Positions 11,365 to 22,466 of a DNA stretch of 64,000 nucleotides are shown here, one piece after another. The stretch is from positions 88,718,501-88,782,500 of the forward strand of contig NC_073628.1 of assembly GCF_029407905.1 (NCBI RefSeq). Direction: 5' to 3'. Every line of letters starts with the position of its first letter. The first letter of the stretch is position 1. The notes below the pieces were generated by a model. The model searched no databases. It was not told the DNA's origin and was given only the letters and a program-made list of their open reading frames with translations. A program made the translations under genes and the position numbers. Source of the DNA: Bubalus kerabau (taxonomy: Eukaryota; Chordata; Mammalia; Artiodactyla; Bovidae).

Positions 11365-11830
11365 TACCATTAGTCACTGTGACAGACAGTGGCTGGTTGT
11401 TCAAGAACTTGTCTCTCCTTCTTCTTGGGCACACCAGCCCTACTTGTGGTCAGGAGGCCATATGACTGAATTTTAGCCAATAACATGTGAACTGGCATCA
11501 TGAGTGTTACTTTCAGGCCCAGACCACTAATTCTCTGACATGTAACTCTTCGTGTGCTTACTCCATCTGTGGGCTAGATACAGACACAGGCAGTGAACTG
11601 GAAGCCATGTGTTGGCAGATATAGCCACAGGATGGAAGGGGCTGGGTCCCTGGTCAGAGGAAAGCCTCTGGTTGTTCAGCAACATGTATTTCAGACTTCA
11701 TGAATGTGAGAGATAAGTTTCTATTATGTTTAAGCCATTACACATTTTGAGGTTAATTTTTTGTTGTTGAATCAGTTGGAGTTACTACTGCTGCAAGGAA
11801 CTCAGAAGCTGGGATTTATTTACAGTATGT
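11365..11830 (+). repeat. Ancient mammalian LTR-like repeat, family unassigned
   Basis: Blocks such as ggaggccatatgactgaatt, ccacaggatggaaggggctg and ttatgtttaagccattacac are familiar from old, dispersed mammalian LTR-type repeats. I cannot assign the family with confidence. Confidence 0.4.
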
Positions 11831-12388
11831 TGATGCCAACCAAACTAGCCAAACCAGACTGATAAAAGTACAACCAGTAATCCTGGCTTCTTAGTCTGCT
11901 AGACAATCACTTGGGAGCTAGACTCACAATATGTTCCTCTCTTGGAAAATTCCATTTGAAATATATTTGGCTCCTTATCCTTGAAGAAATCATTTTAGCC
12001 TTGATTGAAATGTTCCTGTTTCTCTTAGATAACATGGCTTACTCTACAGCTGGTTGCTGCTGTTAAAAATCTACAGCTTGCTTTTTCTTTTTTTTTTGTA
12101 AGTGAAAAGAGGATCAGGAAGCAACTTTACTTCTAACACAGAGAAGGGAAAGAGGACTAGAAGCTTCTGTGTGAGTATGGAAAAGACAAAGAAGGAAAAG
12201 TGTTTTGTCTCTGTTCAGTGTGATTTTTCAGGGCTTTTTCTCCAGTTAGCTCAGCTTTCCACATCCCTAACTTGATCTTCATCAGATCAAATCATGTTTC
12301 ATTATAATTTTATTGTCACTTTTGACATTTCTGACACAAAATAACCCACAGATTTCAGTCAAATCAAAGAAAAATAAAATCAAATAAG

Positions 12389-12694
12389 GAATAAATTGGA
12401 GAATTCAAAAGAGGAAAAGAAAGATGTCTCAATATTGACATGTCTCTGGTTCGTATATATGCAACACATTTTCTATTCATTCAATTTAAGCATCTGTATT
12501 AGTTCCCTAATACTAAATAACAAATTATTCTAAAAATTGAAGAATAAATTGGAGAATTCAAAAGAAAAAAAGAGAGATGTCTGAATATTGACATGTCTCT
12601 GGTTCGTATATATGCAACACATTTGCTAGTCATTCAATTTAAGCATCTGTATTAGTTACCTAACACTAAGTAACACATTGTTCTAAAACTTGGT
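12389..12694. repeat. 153-bp tandem duplication
   Basis: Two copies, 12389-12541 and 12542-12694. Both contain gaataaattggagaattc, the gacatgtctctggttcgtat block, and atttaagcatctgtattagt. I estimate about 90% identity by eye. Confidence 0.9.
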
Positions 12695-13020
12695 GGCTTA
12701 CAACACCAGTCACTCATTATCTCACTGTCTCTGAAGGTCAGGAATCTGGGAGTGGCTTAGCAGAATGATTCTGGCTCAGGGTCTCTCGTGAGGTTGCAGA
12801 CAAGATATTGGCTGGGGCCTACAGTCATGTGAAGGCTTGACTGTGGCTGGAGGATCTGATTTCAAGATCACACAGTCACATGACTGTTGTCTGGAGGCCT
12901 CAGTTCCTCATTATGTGGCTCTTGTCATAGGGCTGCTCATGACATGTCAGCTCATTTCACCCAGAGTGAGTGATTCAAGAGGAAATGAGTGAGGAGGAAG
13001 CATGGCTCTTTTATGATCTG
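12635..13020 (+). repeat. Ancient mammalian repeat, family unassigned
   Basis: The run tgtattagttacctaacac, aacttggtggcttacaacac and gaaggtcaggaatctgggag, through to cacccagagtgagtgattca, is typical of an old dispersed mammalian element. Its 5' part was duplicated in the 153-bp tandem repeat. Confidence 0.45.
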
Positions 13021-13694
13021 AAATCAAACACTATTATGTTTGATTTATTCTTTTCATTAGAAGTGGCTATACAATTTTGCATTCTCACCCATAATAAGTG
13101 AAAGTTTCTGTTGCTCCACAACCTCAGTAATATATGGTGGCATCAGTGTTCTGGATTTTGGCCATTCTAATAGGTATATAGTGAGACCTTATTGTTTTAA
13201 TTGGCATTTCCCTGATATATGAAGTGGGACATCTTTTCATATGCTTATTTGTCATTTGTATATCTTCTTTGGTGCAGTGACTGTAAAGGTCTTTGGCCTA
13301 CTTTTTAATTGAGTGTTTTTAGTTTTTTGCTTGTTAAGTTTTAAGAATTCTTTGCAGGTTTTGGATAACAGTCTTCTGATAGAGGTATCTTTTACAAATA
13401 TTTTCTCCCAGTCTCTAACTTGTCTTCTCATTCTCTTGACATTATTTTTTTGTGAAGCAGAAATTTAAAATTTTGATGAAGTACAGTTTATCAGTTATTT
13501 TTTTCACAAATCATACCTTAGGTATTGTATCTAAAAAGGTACCACTATGCCAAAGTTCATCTAGTTTGCTCCTGTTAGCTTCCAGGAGTTTTACAGTTTT
13601 GTGTTTTACATTTAGGCTTAAAATTGATTTTGAGTTAATTTTTTTGAAGAGTGTAAAGTCTGTGTCTAGATTCATTTTTTTGCATGCAAATATC

Positions 13695-13895
13695 TAGCCT
13701 TGTAGCTCAGTCAGTAAAGAGTCTGACTGCAATGCAGGAGACCTGGGTTCAGTTCCTGGGTTGGGAAGATCCCCTGGAGAAGGAAATGGCAACCCACTCC
13801 AGTATTCTTGCCTGGAGAATCCCATCAACAAAGAAGCCTGGCAGGCTAGAGTCTATGGGGTCACAAGAGTCGGACACGTCTGAGTGATTAAGTGC
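13695..13895 (+). mobile_element. BOV-tA SINE
   Basis: Complete copy from the tRNA-like head (ttgtagctcagtcagtaaag) to the tail (gagtcggacacgtctgagtg), inserted in an old L1. Confidence 0.9.
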
Positions 13896-14180
13896 ACAGT
13901 GCGTACCTCCAGTTGTTCCAGCACCACATGTTAAAACGAGTATCTTTGCTCCATTGTATTGCTTTTGCTCCTTTGTCAAAGGTCAGTTGACTATATATTT
14001 ATATGGGTCTACTTTGAGGCTCTCTGTTCTATTCCACTGATACATGTCTGGTTTATCACAAATACCGCACTGTCTTGATTACTATAGCTTTATAGTAAGT
14101 ATTTAAGTTGAGTAGAATTAACCCTCCAATTTTGTTCTTCTTCTTCAATAGTGTGTTCATTATTCTTGGTCTTTTGCTTT

Positions 14181-14337
14181 GTGAGTTCAATCCCTGGTTA
14201 GGAAGATCCTCTGAAGCAGGGCATGGCAACCCACTCCAGTGTTCTTGCCTGGGGAATCCCATGGACAGAGGAGCCTGGTGGGCTACTGTTCATGGGGTCA
14301 CAGAGAGTCAGACATGACTGAAGTGGCTTAGCATGCA
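14181..14337 (+). mobile_element. 5'-truncated BOV-tA SINE
   Basis: Begins at the B-box region (gttcaatccctgg) and runs to the tail (gagagtcagacatgactga). The tRNA-like head is missing. Confidence 0.88.
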
Positions 14338-14920
14338 CATAAACTTTAGAGTTGGCTTGCTAATATCCACAAAATAACTTGCTATGATTTTAACTGGAAT
14401 TTCATTGAATCTATAAATCAAGTTAGGAAGAACTGGTAATATTGAGTCTTTTTATCTATGAACATGAAATATGTCTCCATTTATTTAGTTCTTTGATTTC
14501 ATTCATCAGAGTTTAATAGTTTTCCTCATATAGATCATATATGTTTTGTTAGATTTATACTCAAGTATTTCTTTTTGGGGGAGTAATAATGTAAATAATG
14601 TTTTTTTAATTTCAAATTCCACTTGTCCCATTGCTGGTATATAGGAAAATAACAGACTTTTGTGTGTTAAAACTCTATGTCCTGCAACTTTGCTATAATT
14701 GCTTATTAGTTCCAGGAGGGTTTTTTGCTGTTGTCATTGTTGCTAATTCTCTTGGATTTTCTATATAGATTACTACATTGTTAGAAGACAAAAACAGTTG
14801 TATTTCTTCCTTCCCAGTCTGTATACTTTTTATTCCCTTTCCTTATTTCATTACCTATGGTTTCTAGTACAACAGTAAAAAGGGAATGTTGAGAGGGAAC
14901 ATTCTTGTCTTGTTCCCAAA

Positions 14921-15310
14921 ACATTTAATATTTTAAGGAACTGCTAGACTGTTTTCCTTGGAGAAGGCAATGGCACCCCACTCCAGTACTCTTGCCTGGG
15001 AAATCCCATGGACGGAGGAGCCTGGTAGGCGGCAGTCCTGTGGGGTCGCACAGAGTCGGACACGACTGAGCGACTTCACTTTCCCTTTTCACTTTCATGC
15101 ATTGGAGAAGGAAATGGCAACCCACTCCAGTGTTCTTGCCTGGAGAATCCCGGGGACGGGGGAGCCTTGTTGGCTGCTGTCTATGGGGTCGCACAGAGTC
15201 GGACACGACTGAAGCGACTTAGCAGTAGCAGTAGCAGACTGTTTTCCTAAGTGGTTGCACTATCTTACATTCTCACAAGCAATGTATGAAAATAGGAAGT
15301 TTTGTCTAAC
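14921..15310 (-). mobile_element. Second L1 fragment, split by Bov-A2
   Basis: The sequence aaggaactgctagactgttttcc continues after the SINE as taagtggttgcactatctta and acattctcacaagcaatgta. That is the L1 region encoding the end of ORF2, and it lies out of order relative to the fragment on its left. Confidence 0.7.
14959..15235 (+). mobile_element. Bov-A2 dimer SINE
   Basis: Two Bov-A monomers (each with the acccactccag / cttgcctgg motif and the gtcggacacgactga end) are joined by cttttcactttcatgcattg. The tail is an AGC/AGT repeat. A perfect 13-bp target duplication, agactgttttcct, is at 14946-14958 and 15236-15248. CpGs are well preserved, so it is a young insertion. Confidence 0.97.
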
Positions 15311-16958
15311 ATGTTCGGTCAAACCTTAGGCTTAACTTTCAATTTATAGCAAACATTGACAGATAAAAAAGTTAATGGATACCATGAGGAAACAATCAGA
15401 AAAATCCAGAAAGTGAGACATTCTCTAATTGATCTTGTCAAAACTTCAATGAGTCAATGTCCTGAGAAAAGGTTAATGGAGGATATTTTAGATTAAAAAA
15501 CACTTAAAAAAAACAACAACCAAATCTAATTGGTAAATCTTAATTAGATTGGACTTAGAATGAAAGAAAACAGCTCTAAAAGACACTTTTGGAATAAGTT
15601 GGGATATTTGAATATACACTGGATGTTACATAGTATTAGGACATTATTACAAAATTTCTTAGATATAATATTCATATTGTAGTTAAATAGGAGGAGAATG
15701 TTCTCATTTTTAAGAGATGCAGCTGAATTATTTAGGGACTTTAAGTCTCCTGATACCTGCAAATTCTTTCAAGTTGTTCAACAATCTCTTTCTTGCACAT
15801 ATATAGACACAAAGACAACACAAGTAATGGAAGATGCTAGTTTTTAAATACAGGTGATAAATATGTGTACGGATGCTCAGTCTATATTACTATTTCAGTT
15901 TCTGTGACTGTTGACATTTTTCATTATAAAAAACTTGGAAAGAAAAGGGATTAAAAGCTCTGTGATTTATAATTCTAGCTTTGTCTCTGCAATTAGACTG
16001 CAAACGCTGAAGGTCTAGGGCCCAATTTGTGCCCGTCAGGCTCCTGTACCAAACCCAGTGCCCAGAACCTTGAAGGTTTCTGGCCATGATGCCTCAATAC
16101 AGATGTCTAATCATTAACCAGGAGGCAATAAAGGAATTCACACAGACTAGCAGTTCTGAAATGTTGCTAAAGTGGAAGGAAATATGACATCCTTCACTCT
16201 TTATAGCTCTAGCTTGGAAAATGAGTGGGTGTTAATTGCAGCCATGTTCCTGATGACTAACAGCAAAAACAAACTTTTTTAACTTTGCTCCCAGAGTCCT
16301 TAGTGCAAAAGAAAACAGGAATCAACCAGCATCCCAGTTAGCATTACTCAGTATGTTGATTACTGCTTCTGCCTAAGCTGAAGCAAGTCAGCTAAGTAAC
16401 ATCCTGAAACAAAACATAACCCCTGGGGTACTGAATTTTTGTCGTTCTAAAAGACAGAGATTTGCGGGGAATGTTTCTTGGCATATATGCACCATTCAAC
16501 ACGTAAGGGGCATGTCTTACACTAGCCTAGGTAGAGGGTGAGTTCCTGGGGATTCTACAAAAACATCAGGGTCACCTGGGCCAACTAAGAGCAATCCTAA
16601 TCTAATATTCTTCTAAATTTTCCATTCTTTTCCTGATACCTGTTGCCAGGAGAAGGAAAAGAATTGTCCCTCTGTCAGTGTAGCTTTCTTCATCTGGAAA
16701 TGAGTCATTTTTTTTCTCTACAATATTGTTTTTAGGATTATGGAGTGAATGCTAGAAATATAATGTGTACCTTAAGAGAAACAAAAAAGTGAGTGCTTGG
16801 ACTAGACAAATCTATGTAGTCTTCCTTCATTCATAGATGGTATGTCTCAAATCTCTTAGAAACTCCTAATTTCAAAGGTACTGTGTTATTATTTCTGTAA
16901 ACTGATTAAATGTCCTGGTTTTTCTTTTGTCTCCAATTTGAATCTGTTTTTCTCAGAT
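15311..16958. other. Unique sequence, no recognised gene
   Basis: About 1.6 kb of AT-rich sequence with no repeat or exon that I can name. Confidence 0.5.
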
Positions 16959-17371
16959 GTTGTCATTGTTCAGTCACTAAGTCGTGTCTGACTCTGCAAT
17001 GCCATGGACTGCAACACGCCTGTCCTTCACTGTCTTCCAGAGTTTGCTCAAACTCATGTCCATTGAGTCATTGATGCCATCCAACCATTTCATCCTCTGT
17101 TGCCCCTTTCTCTTAACCTCAATCTTGCCAGCATCAGGGTCTTTTGTAATGAGTGGGCTCTTTGCATCAGGTGGCCAAAGTGTTGGAGCTTCAGCTTCAG
17201 CCTAAGTCCTTCCAATGAATATTCAGTGTTGATTTCCTTTAGGATTGACTGATTTGATTTCCTCGCTGTCCAAGGGACTCTCAGGAGTTTTCTCCAGCAT
17301 CACAATTCAAAGGCATTAGTTCTTTGGTGTTCAGCCTTGTTCAGACCTTATGGTCCAACTCTCAGATGACT
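16959..17371 (-). mobile_element. BovB LINE 3' fragment
   Basis: Reverse-complement 3' end of BovB (cattgttcagtcactaagtc, the catcaggtggccaaagtgtt block, and the gactctcaggagttttctcc block). It is well diverged and 5'-truncated. The CGCCGA site of the C-terminal frame reads CACCAA here. Confidence 0.9.
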
Positions 17372-18025
17372 ATAACTCCTTGTGATACAAAACTCCTTAT
17401 ACACTAGGTTCTATTAGTTTCTGAAAAGTCTTGTCACTATGAACACTGTTGCAAAGCAGGAATAGATTGCTTTCCTGATATAAAACAGCTTTGATTTTTC
17501 AGAGAGTCTGACTTCATGCTCTGAGTTCCCAGAACAGTGTTGGTTTACATTTTATACACCTTTGCTAGCCCTTGTATTTTGACCCTTTATCAGTCCAGCA
17601 TATATTAAATTTTTGTTTCCAAACATGTGGTGGCCATTGCTGCACCCGCATGAGACCTCTCTTAATAACCATAGTCAATAACCATAGTCCTGAAATTCAT
17701 TTTGTTAACAGAATTTAGGCTTTGAAGGGACCATGTTGATCCTCATTAAGATTTCTGGGAGTCCAATACCAAGTCCATTAAATTTGACACAGGGGAAAGA
17801 AAATTGACACAAAAAATTAAGTAACTTACTTCTGGTAGTGTTTCCTGAGATGTGTATCAGAGAAAAGAGATCAGTATTCCAACAGATTTGAGAAAACTGC
17901 ACATCAGATCCTTCTTTTTGAAGGCCTCAATGTACAGTAACATACTGAACGCTTAGAAAGGCCCTGCAGTAAAGAAATCTGTTTAACTTTGTTTAATTCA
18001 GTGTTAGCTAAATTTATTGGCCCAC
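17372..18025. other. Unique sequence, no recognised gene
   Basis: No named repeat or coding signal. The right end holds the left copy of the 13-bp duplication flanking the next feature. Confidence 0.5.
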
Positions 18026-18179
18026 AAAATGTCTTTTATTTTTTTTTTTTTTTTTTGAAGTATATAAAAACATTTATTATGAATTATTCATTGTCACTGT
18101 TCCCAGGCTCCCAATCGTCTCTATCCAATGGGTGTTTCTATGGAGAGACATGTCCTTGGGGTTTCTTACTTTGATAGTG

Positions 18180-18715
18180 ATGCTGAAATCACCCAATTCA
18201 ATGACTTTAATATATTTACAGAGCTGTACAACCATCATCACAACTAATTTTGGAATATTTTCATTACACCCCAGGTACCTCATGCCCATTTACAGTCTCT
18301 CTGTAATACTATCCCCAGATAGACCCTGGTAAATACTGGTTTAGTTTTGGTTTCTAGACATCTGCCTTTTCAAGAAATTTACTATAAATGGAAACATACA
18401 ATACGCAAACTTTTCTGTTGGATTTCTTTCATTAGGCATAGTGTTTTTGCGGTTTACCTGGGTTACATGTTGCTACTTCATTCGTTTTTATTGCTGAATA
18501 CTATTCTACTCCATAGATATGCTACTTCTGTTCATACACCAGTTGGAAGACATTCGAGTTGTTTTACTTATAGTCTTTAGGGAATATTGCTACTGTGAAC
18601 ATTCATATACATATTTAAAAAGAATGTTTTAACTTCTCCTGGCAAGATACTTTAGGACTGATATTGCAATGGCATATGGTAAACATATATTTAACTTCAT
18701 GAGAAACTGCCAATC
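18180..18715 (-). mobile_element. Old L1 3' UTR/ORF2-end fragment
   Basis: Reverse complement: gagctgtacaaccatcatca, the ggaaacatacaatacgcaaa block, the ttcattaggcatagtgtttt block, and the tgcaatggcatatggtaaac block. It is more diverged than the adjoining plus-strand fragment. Confidence 0.75.
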
Positions 18716-19261
18716 TAAATAAACATAAACAAGTGGGACCTAGTTAAAATTAAAAGCTTTTACACAGCAAAGGAAACTATAAACAAGGTGAAAAGTGAAA
18801 AGACAACCGATTTTCTCAGAATGGGAGAAAATAATAGCCAATGAAACAACTGACAAAGGATTAATTTCCAAAATATACAAGCAGCTCATACAACTCAATA
18901 CCAGAAAAACAAACAACACAATCAAAAAATGCTAAAAAGACCTAAACAGACATTTCTCCAAAGAAGACATACAGATGGGTAAAAAACACATGAAAAGATG
19001 GTCAACATTGCTCATTATCAGAGAAATGCAAATCAAAACTACATGATGTATCACCTCACACAGGTCAGAATGGCCATCATCAAAAAGTCTTCAAACAATA
19101 AATGCTGGAGAGGGTATGGAGAAAAGGGAACCCTCTTGCACTACTGGTGGGGATGCAAATTGATACAGCCACTATGGAAAATGGTATCAAGATTTCTTTA
19201 AAAACTAGGAATAAAACCACCATAATACCCAGCAATCCCATGCTTAGGCATATACCCTGAG
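18716..19261 (+). mobile_element. L1 ORF2 C-terminal fragment
   Basis: Plus-strand L1: aaacaagtgggacctagtta, the gacatttctccaaagaagac block, the aatgctggagagggtatgga block, and the ttaggcatataccctgagga end. It encodes part of the Cys-rich ORF2 C-terminus (CWRGYGEKGTLLHYWWGC), in which the second and last-but-one Cys positions of the usual motif are changed to Tyr. Confidence 0.85.
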
Positions 19262-19468
19262 GAAAGAAAGTGAAGTGAAGTCATTCAGTTGTGTCCGACT
19301 CTTTGTGACCCCATGGACGGAGGAGTTCATGACGATGGGATTTCCCAGGCAAGAATATTGGAGGGGTTGCCATATCCTTCTGCAGGGGATCTTCTGGACC
19401 CAGGGATCGAACCTGGGTCTCCCATATGGCAGGCATATTCTTTACCATCTGAGCCACTAGGGAATTCC
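19262..19468 (-). mobile_element. BOV-tA SINE with intact B box
   Basis: Reverse complement. The B box appears as ggatcgaacc at 19404-19413, and the head ends in ccactagggaattcc. Diverged accctg-containing duplicates flank it (near 19252 and 19470). Confidence 0.9.
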
Positions 19469-19881
19469 GACCCTGGGAAATTACAAGTTTCCCAAAGGTC
19501 CCCACTGGTGGTACCTCTTACGAAATCCAAAGTCTTCTGGAAGCGGTTCTGTAGTGTGAACTGACTGTACGTTGACAGAAGACAAATGTGTGAAAATGGG
19601 AGAATAAGCCAGTCGAGGAAAAACATAATGCATTCACGGATTGTAGACACAACACTGTATGCACTGTGGCCCACTCTGGAGACTTCATTCTTGTCACAAA
19701 CAAATTAGATCACTGGTTTATCATATGAGGATGTAACTCAGGAACAGCCAGATGGACAAGATGCAGAGAGAAAAGTGTATGGAATGGGACACGAAGCTTC
19801 CAGGGTCTTTTCAGGTGCGACTCACTCTCCCCACATCTCCAAGTGTTTACCAAGCTGGAAGCTCTCCTAATGCTGTCCTCC
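19469..19881. other. Unassigned segment at the 5' end of the retroposed unit
   Basis: About 410 bp between the BOV-tA and the right duplication. On the minus strand it reads catcttgtccatctggctgt, cctgagttacatcctcat and gataaaccagtgatc. This recalls old mammalian LTR or 3'-end repeats, but I cannot name the family. Minus-strand frames here (19327-19674, 19518-19703) show no domain. Confidence 0.35.
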
Positions 19882-19894
19882 AAAATGTCTTTTA

Positions 19895-20374
19895 AAAGCT
19901 ATATAACATCAGTGTCTCAGGGAAGGTAATTTGGAAAATTATGATTTATAATTACTATAAAGAAAAATGTTATTCAAAGCAACTATTAAAAATTAGGAGT
20001 CAATCAGAGAAAATTGAATATTGATTGAATATTTGATGACATTAATAAGCTATTATTAAGTGTGATAATGAGATTCAGTCTGTGGGTTTTTTTTCTTGAC
20101 TCATTATCACATGCTGAAAGACTTACAAGTAAAATGATTTAGTATCTTAAATTTGCTTCAAAATGATCAAGGCCAGGGCAGCTTAAAGTAAGTGATGATA
20201 TGAACTGACATCAGACATCTGTTGGTAACTATTTAAGTTTTTTATTTTAAAGAACGTTTTCATGTTTTCTTAAATTCTTTTCTGACATTGTTGATCTGAG
20301 TACTTGATTACTGTTTGATGGCATAAAGATTCTTCAGCAAGTATCTCCAAGTAACTTCCAATTTGTAGGATAAT
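19895..20374. other. Unique AT-rich sequence
   Basis: No gene or named repeat recognised. Confidence 0.5.
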
Positions 20375-20387
20375 AGTAAGATGGTTA

Positions 20388-20645
20388 CCTACTCCAGTAC
20401 TCTTGCCTGGAAAATTCCATGGACGGAAGAGCCTGGTGGGCTGCAGTCCATGGGGTCGCTAAGAGTCGGGCACGACTGAGCGACTTCACTTTCACTTTTC
20501 ATTTTCATGCATTGGAGAAGGAAATGGCAACCCACTCCAGTGTTCTTGCCTGGAGAATCCCAGGGACAGGGGAGCCTGGTGGGCTGCTGTCTATGGGGTC
20601 ACACAGAGTTGGACATGACTGAAGCAACTTAGCAGCAGCAGCAGC
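20388..20645 (+). mobile_element. Bov-A2 dimer SINE, slightly 5'-truncated
   Basis: It starts within the first monomer (actccagtactcttgcctgg), includes the linker tttcattttcatgcattgga, and has an AGC-repeat tail. Flanked by agtaagatggtta (20375-20387) and agtaaaatggttt (20646-20658). Confidence 0.95.
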
Positions 20646-20658
20646 AGTAAAATGGTTT

Positions 20659-20878
20659 GGCTTCCCAAGTGGCTCAGTGGTAAAGAATCTACCTGTCAAT
20701 GCAGGAGACACGGGTTTGATCCCTGGGCCAGGAAGATCCTCTGGAGAAGGAAATGGCAACCCACTCCAGTGTTCTTGCCTGGGAAATCCCATGGACAGAG
20801 GAGCCTGGCAGGGCTACAGTCCACGAAGTTGCAGAAGAGTCAGACACAACTTAGTGACTAAACAAGAACAACTACAAA
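20659..20878 (+). mobile_element. BOV-tA SINE inserted at the same target
   Basis: Complete BOV-tA (ggcttcccaagtggctcagt to gacacaacttagtgactaaa). The target-like sequence occurs a third time just after it, agtaaggtggtta at 20879-20891. Confidence 0.93.
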
Positions 20879-21187
20879 AGTAAGGTGGTTATTTCTAAGC
20901 AGATGCTAAATACCTGGATTAGGAGCATTCCCCAAGACCCAGCTCAAGGCTGTCACCATGCAATAAGCACTTGTTAATCAATGGATTGACTGGATGGAGG
21001 ATCCAGGAGTATTCCAATTCTAATACATCTTACCTATTCATATACCTTATTTTTATGATGGGACTTCGCTAGGATTCCAGAACCTTTAGCCAGTCCAAAG
21101 ATCTCATTTGACAGCTTAAGACAAGGAGTTCCAGAGATTGTATCCATCATGGTGAGCTCTGGTGGCTCAGAGACATAGTAGAGGAAA

Positions 21188-21325
21188 GACATGGCTTTAG
21201 AACCTGAATTGGGTTTGCCTCTATGGATCATCATTTTCTAAATGTGAGATCTTAAGCAAATCATTTAGGCTCTTTTGGCTCTGTTTCTTCACCTGTAAAA
21301 TTGGAATAGTAACAATAATAATGTC
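21188..21325 (+). repeat. MIR SINE
   Basis: Core and 3' part: tggctttagaacctgaattg, gagatcttaagcaaatcatt, and ttcttcacctgtaaaattgg. Confidence 0.65.
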
Positions 21326-21681
21326 ATGGTTGTTTAGTCACTAAGTCATGTCCTACTCTTTCAAGACCTCGTGGACTGTAGCCAGGCTCATCTGTCCATG
21401 GGATTTCCCAGGCAAGAACACTGGAGTGGGATGCCATTTCCTTCTCCAGAGGATCTTCCCAACCCAAGGATCAAACCCTCGTTTCCTGCATTGGCAGGTG
21501 GATTTTTTTTTTTTCTTTTCTTACCATCACCAGGGAAGTCCAAGAACACTGGAATGGGTAGCCTACCCCTTCTCCAGTGAATCTTCCTGACCCAGGAATT
21601 GAATCAGGGTTTCCTGCATTGCAGCCGGATTCTTTACCAACTGAGCTATCAGTGAAGCTCCCCTGAACCACCAGGGAAGCC
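21326..21681 (-). mobile_element. Compound BOV-tA: one full copy and a partial tandem copy
   Basis: The first unit runs 21329-21541 and ends caccagggaagtcc, with a T12 run in its head. A second partial unit restarts at aagaacactggaatgggtag (21543) and ends caccagggaagcc at 21681. AAT-repeat duplications (acaataataat, ataataataat) bracket the whole, so the partial copy may have arisen by duplication within the SINE. Confidence 0.8.
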
Positions 21682-22195
21682 ATAATAATAATACCTCTCA
21701 TAAAGCCATTGTGACTATTAAATCAGTTCTATTTAATAATTATCAATGATCATGTTCATTACCATTAACATAATCTTTCTTGTCAGTGGTGGGTAATGCT
21801 TGTATTATGAGTAACTCCCAGTCAAGTCGTATGAGTCCTTGATTTCCAGCAAACAAGGGGAAATAGTTATTAAACTAATGGAAATAGGTAGCTGCTAAGC
21901 AATCACAATAATTCAAAACAGGCACAAAATGAGCATTATGTATCTACATTAGGAAATATTTTTTCTCTTTTTGAATAGTTTTACAATAGTTTAAGTGAGA
22001 AAGGCAGGAAATACCACTCTGATCTTTATTAAAACAGAAATTTGGTTAAATCCTAAATATTCAAATTTTATCAGTGATGTGTTGCTGGTACCATTGCTAT
22101 TATAGGTTATTCTTGTGATAAATATTTGTAATATTCCTGAAAAAGGCATGTGTGGAGTGAATACTTACATTTTGACTTCTACCTACTTTAATAAT

Positions 22196-22413
22196 GGGCT
22201 TCCTAGGTGGTGCTAGTGGTAAAGAATCTGCCTGCCAATGCAGGAGACAAAAGAGACTTGGGTTTGATCCCTGGGTTGGGAAGATTCCCTGAAATAGGAA
22301 ATGGCAAACCACTGCAGTATTCTTGCCTGGAAAATCCCATGGACAGAGGAGCCTGGTGGGCTACAGTCCATGTGGCTGCAAAGAATCAGACATGACTGAG
22401 TGAACACACACAC
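22196..22413 (+). mobile_element. BOV-tA SINE
   Basis: Complete copy, with a 9-bp expansion next to the B box (acaaaagagacttgggtttg). An 11-bp target duplication, actttaataat, is at 22185-22195 and 22414-22424. Confidence 0.95.
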
Positions 22414-22417
22414 ACTT

Positions 22418-22466
22418 TAATAATAATTATTATATATATATATATAATAATATAATAATAATAATT
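22418..22466. repeat. AT-rich microsatellite (TA)n/(AAT)n
   Basis: A run of TA dinucleotides followed by AAT trinucleotides, between the SINE and the L1 insertion. Confidence 0.95.

Larger units (their letters stand above)
13035..14920 (-). mobile_element. Old L1, ORF2 and 3' region, interrupted by two SINEs
   Basis: Reverse-complement L1, read from the 3' side leftward into ORF2. Markers are gtggctatacaattttgcat, the tttggataacagtcttctga and tgcttttgctcctttgtcaa blocks, the ttattactatagctttatag region, and the tgatttcattcatcagagtt block. BOV-tA copies sit inside at 13695-13895 and 14181-14337. Multiple stops and indels make it a fossil. Confidence 0.85.
18026..19894 (-). mobile_element. L1-mediated retroposed unit of about 1.84 kb
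   Basis: A 13-bp repeat, aaaatgtctttta, lies at 18026-18038 and 19882-19894. Immediately inside the left copy is T18 (18039-18056), a poly(A) tail on the minus strand, with AATAAA 17 nt upstream of it (complement of 18073-18078). In the insertion's orientation, the 5' junction reads TTTT/AAAA, the L1 endonuclease preference. Inside are a minus-strand L1 piece, a plus-strand L1 piece, a BOV-tA and a 410-bp unassigned segment. It could be a rearranged L1 or a retrocopy of a transcript that contained L1 pieces. Confidence 0.7.

Noticed and set aside
19327..19674. 115-residue minus-strand frame that could be a processed pseudogene coding part
   Set aside because: The C-terminal third is BOV-tA sequence. 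The N-terminal part shows no recognisable protein family, so I leave the segment unassigned.
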